This document shows, piece by piece, positions 6,240 through 7,782 of a stretch of 7,782 nt of DNA. Below the pieces are notes generated by a model that made no database searches, was not told the origin of the DNA, and worked only from the letters and a program-made list of their open reading frames with translations. The stretch covers positions 1 through 7,782 of the forward strand of contig QHNB01000048.1 of assembly GCA_003217965.1 (NCBI GenBank). The letters are read 5' to 3'. Both the position numbers and the translations under genes were made by a program. The stretch is from Verrucomicrobiota bacterium (lineage in GTDB: Bacteria > Verrucomicrobiota > Verrucomicrobiia > Chthoniobacterales > UBA10450). The stretch's first letter is position 1. Each line of letters opens with the position of its first letter.

Positions 6240-7628
6240 ATGAGTATGCCACCCATGCTCACCGAGGCGGCGCAGGCTTCGCAACGCCGCTCGATTGGGA
6301 GCAAAAAAAGAGATCGCATTGACGCGTCGCATGTGCTGCATGAACTCGAGCAGCACATTCTGCTCGATGGTTTCAAGATCGTTGTCGACCTCGAAAAAAG
6401 CCGCGGATCTTATTTGTATGACGCGGCTACCGGTCACCGTCTGATCGATCTGTATGGCTTCTTTGGCTCGCTGACAGTGGGCTTTAATCACCCGTACTTC
6501 GATCAACCGGAAGTTAAAGCCGATCTTTTGCGCGCCGCCAAGGTCAAGGTCGCCAATTCCGATATTTATTCCGACGCTTACGCCGAATTTGTCCACACCT
6601 TGTCCCGGGTGGCCGGCCTGCCACCGCTGGAGCGCTTTCTGTTCATTGAAGGCGGTGCCCTTGCCATCGAGAACACGCTTAAGGCGGCGATGGATTGGAA
6701 GGTGCGCAAGAATATGGCTGCTGGTCATGGCGAGCGCGGCACGGAGATTTTGCATTTCCGCCGCGCCTTCCACGGCCGTTCTGGTTATACGATGAGTTTG
6801 ACCAACACCGATCCGCGCAAAACCGACTTGTTTGCAAAATTTAGCTGGCCGCGCGTCTCTAATCCATCGATCGATTTTTCTTTGCCAGAATCAGAACGTG
6901 AAGCGGACGTGATCGAGCGTGAAAAAAAATCAGAGATCGAGATTCGGAAGTTCATCGACGAACGCCGAATGGATATCGCTGCTATCATCATCGAGCCGAT
7001 CCAGGGCGAGGGCGGTGACAATCATTTTCGGGGTGAATGGCTGCGCAAACTGCGCACGATCTGCGACGAAAGCGACATCCTGCTGATCTTCGATGAAGTG
7101 CAAACCGGCCTCACGACCGGGCGCGCCTGGTGCTGTCAGCATTTTGATGTGAAACCGGACCTGCTCGCCTTCGGCAAAAAAGTCCAGGTGTGTGGCGTCA
7201 TGGCCGGCCCACGCCTCGACGAAGTAAAGGACAACGCCTTTTGTTTACCCAGCCGTCTGAATTCGACCTGGGGTGGCAACCTCACTGATATGGCTCGCTC
7301 GACGCATTTTCTTCGGATTATCGAGCAGGAAAATCTTTTCGAGAATGCAGCGAAGGTGGGTGCGTATTTCCTTGAGCAATTGCTCAGGCTGCAACAGGAA
7401 TGTCCGCTCATCTCGGCAGTGCGAGGTCGCGGGCTGTTCATTGCCTTTGATTTGCTGGACGCGAAAACACGCGATTATCTCTGGCGCGAATTGTTCGATG
7501 CCGGCCTGCTGGTTTTGAAATCAGGCGAACACTCGATTCGTTTTCGTCCCGCGCTTGATATCAGCAATCAGGTAGTGAACGAAGCAATGGATTTGCTCCG
7601 CCAGCATTGCCGGCGAGCAACGAAGTAG
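6240..7628 (+). CDS. lat: L-lysine 6-transaminase (lysine epsilon-aminotransferase, class III)
   Basis: A PLP enzyme that moves the epsilon-amino group of L-lysine to 2-oxoglutarate, giving 2-aminoadipate 6-semialdehyde (which cyclises to piperideine-6-carboxylate) and glutamate. The 462 residues closely resemble, from memory, Mycobacterium tuberculosis Lat (Rv3290c) along their length: IEGGALAIENTLKAAMDWK (136-154), FHGRSGYTMSLTNT (177-190), EPIQGEGGD (252-260), LLIFDEVQTG (281-290), AFGKKVQVCGVMAG (310-323) and PSRLNSTWGGNLTDM (337-351). Lys313 is the expected PLP lysine (Lys300 in Rv3290c), Asp285 contacts the pyridine nitrogen, Glu257 aligns with the substrate-gating Glu243, and Arg180 is a likely substrate-carboxylate ligand. 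The start is chosen at ATG 6240; ATGs at 6246 and 6255 are in frame and none has a clear ribosome binding site. It lies 2 bases from a dehydrogenase that uses its product, which supports lysine catabolism. Confidence 0.92.
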   Translation: MSMPPMLTEAAQASQRRSIGSKKRDRIDASHVLHELEQHILLDGFKIVVDLEKSRGSYLYDAATGHRLIDLYGFFGSLTVGFNHPYFDQPEVKADLLRAAKVKVANSDIYSDAYAEFVHTLSRVAGLPPLERFLFIEGGALAIENTLKAAMDWKVRKNMAAGHGERGTEILHFRRAFHGRSGYTMSLTNTDPRKTDLFAKFSWPRVSNPSIDFSLPESEREADVIEREKKSEIEIRKFIDERRMDIAAIIIEPIQGEGGDNHFRGEWLRKLRTICDESDILLIFDEVQTGLTTGRAWCCQHFDVKPDLLAFGKKVQVCGVMAGPRLDEVKDNAFCLPSRLNSTWGGNLTDMARSTHFLRIIEQENLFENAAKVGAYFLEQLLRLQQECPLISAVRGRGLFIAFDLLDAKTRDYLWRELFDAGLLVLKSGEHSIRFRPALDISNQVVNEAMDLLRQHCRRATK

Positions 7629-7630
7629 CC

Positions 7631-7782
7631 ATGCAATCCGTACTCCAAAAACTCGGTTTGGCCGAGGAAAATAACGGGGTTTTCTGCGGCGAGTGGCGGG
7701 GAAGCGGTGCGAAGATTGAAAAAATTTCGCCCCTCGATGGACGGAAACTGGCCAGTGTTCGCACGGCTTCGCAAACCGATTA
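7631..7782 (+). CDS. ALDH7-type aminoadipate-semialdehyde dehydrogenase, N-terminal fragment (3' truncated by window edge)
   Basis: The ATG at 7631 begins 2 bases after the lat stop codon and the frame stays open for 50 codons to the window end. The visible N-terminus (LQKLGLAEENNGVFCGEW, then ISPLDGRKLASVRTAS) resembles the start of ALDH7A1/antiquitin-type aldehyde dehydrogenases, which begin with a 'LGL.EEN.GVY.G.W' segment followed by a 'P.....ia.vr.as' strand. ALDH7 enzymes oxidise 2-aminoadipate 6-semialdehyde to 2-aminoadipate with NAD(P)+, which is exactly the product of Lat; bacterial counterparts are called AmaB or Pcd. The catalytic Cys/Glu region is outside the window. Tight spacing implies co-transcription with lat. 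The assignment rests on a short N-terminal stretch plus strong context. Confidence 0.8.
   Translation, partial: MQSVLQKLGLAEENNGVFCGEWRGSGAKIEKISPLDGRKLASVRTASQTD

Noticed and set aside
6236..6322. Possible 28-residue leader peptide from ATG 6236, overlapping the lat start in another frame
   Set aside because: No ribosome binding site, no run of regulatory codons, and it simply reads the lat 5' end out of frame.
6234..6773. 179-residue open frame on the minus strand
   Set aside because: Antisense to the conserved N-terminal part of lat with no recognisable domain or own ribosome binding site; a shadow frame.

Overview
The window reads as chromosomal DNA from a GC-moderate, soil-type bacterium. 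The gene set (long VLCAD-like acyl-CoA dehydrogenase, FadJ-type multifunctional protein, L-lysine 6-transaminase followed by an ALDH7-type dehydrogenase) and the hairpin-rich intergenic cassettes suggest Verrucomicrobiota (Chthoniobacterales-like). That placement is an impression from memory and was not searched. There are no phage, plasmid, insertion-sequence, CRISPR, tRNA or rRNA signals. Coding density is high; the largest gene-free stretches are about 125, 123 and 90 bases.

Layout. (1) The left edge carries the C-terminal part of a Gfo/Idh/MocA-type oxidoreductase on the + strand. (2) It converges, 9 bases apart, with a complete minus-strand mgtE magnesium transporter/channel gene. (3) A 123-base divergent spacer follows. 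(4) From there the rest of the window is + strand: a fadJ-like enoyl-CoA hydratase/3-hydroxyacyl-CoA dehydrogenase, a 126-base spacer filled by a compound hairpin element, a long acyl-CoA dehydrogenase, a second spacer with three hairpins, L-lysine 6-transaminase (lat) and, 2 bases after it, the start of an aldehyde dehydrogenase that runs off the right edge.

How they work together. Acyl-CoA dehydrogenase performs the first step of beta-oxidation and FadJ the second and third; the thiolase needed to finish the cycle is not in the window. Lat plus the ALDH7-type enzyme would convert L-lysine through 2-aminoadipate 6-semialdehyde to 2-aminoadipate. Further breakdown of aminoadipate by the usual route gives glutaryl-CoA and crotonyl-CoA, which a FadJ-type enzyme could take to acetoacetyl-CoA, so co-location of the two modules is metabolically sensible, though the link is inference.

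The protein-coding content is ordinary. The most unusual material is noncoding: two structured hairpin cassettes that bracket the acyl-CoA dehydrogenase gene. One has 9-base terminal inverted repeats and overlaps the likely start codon of that gene.
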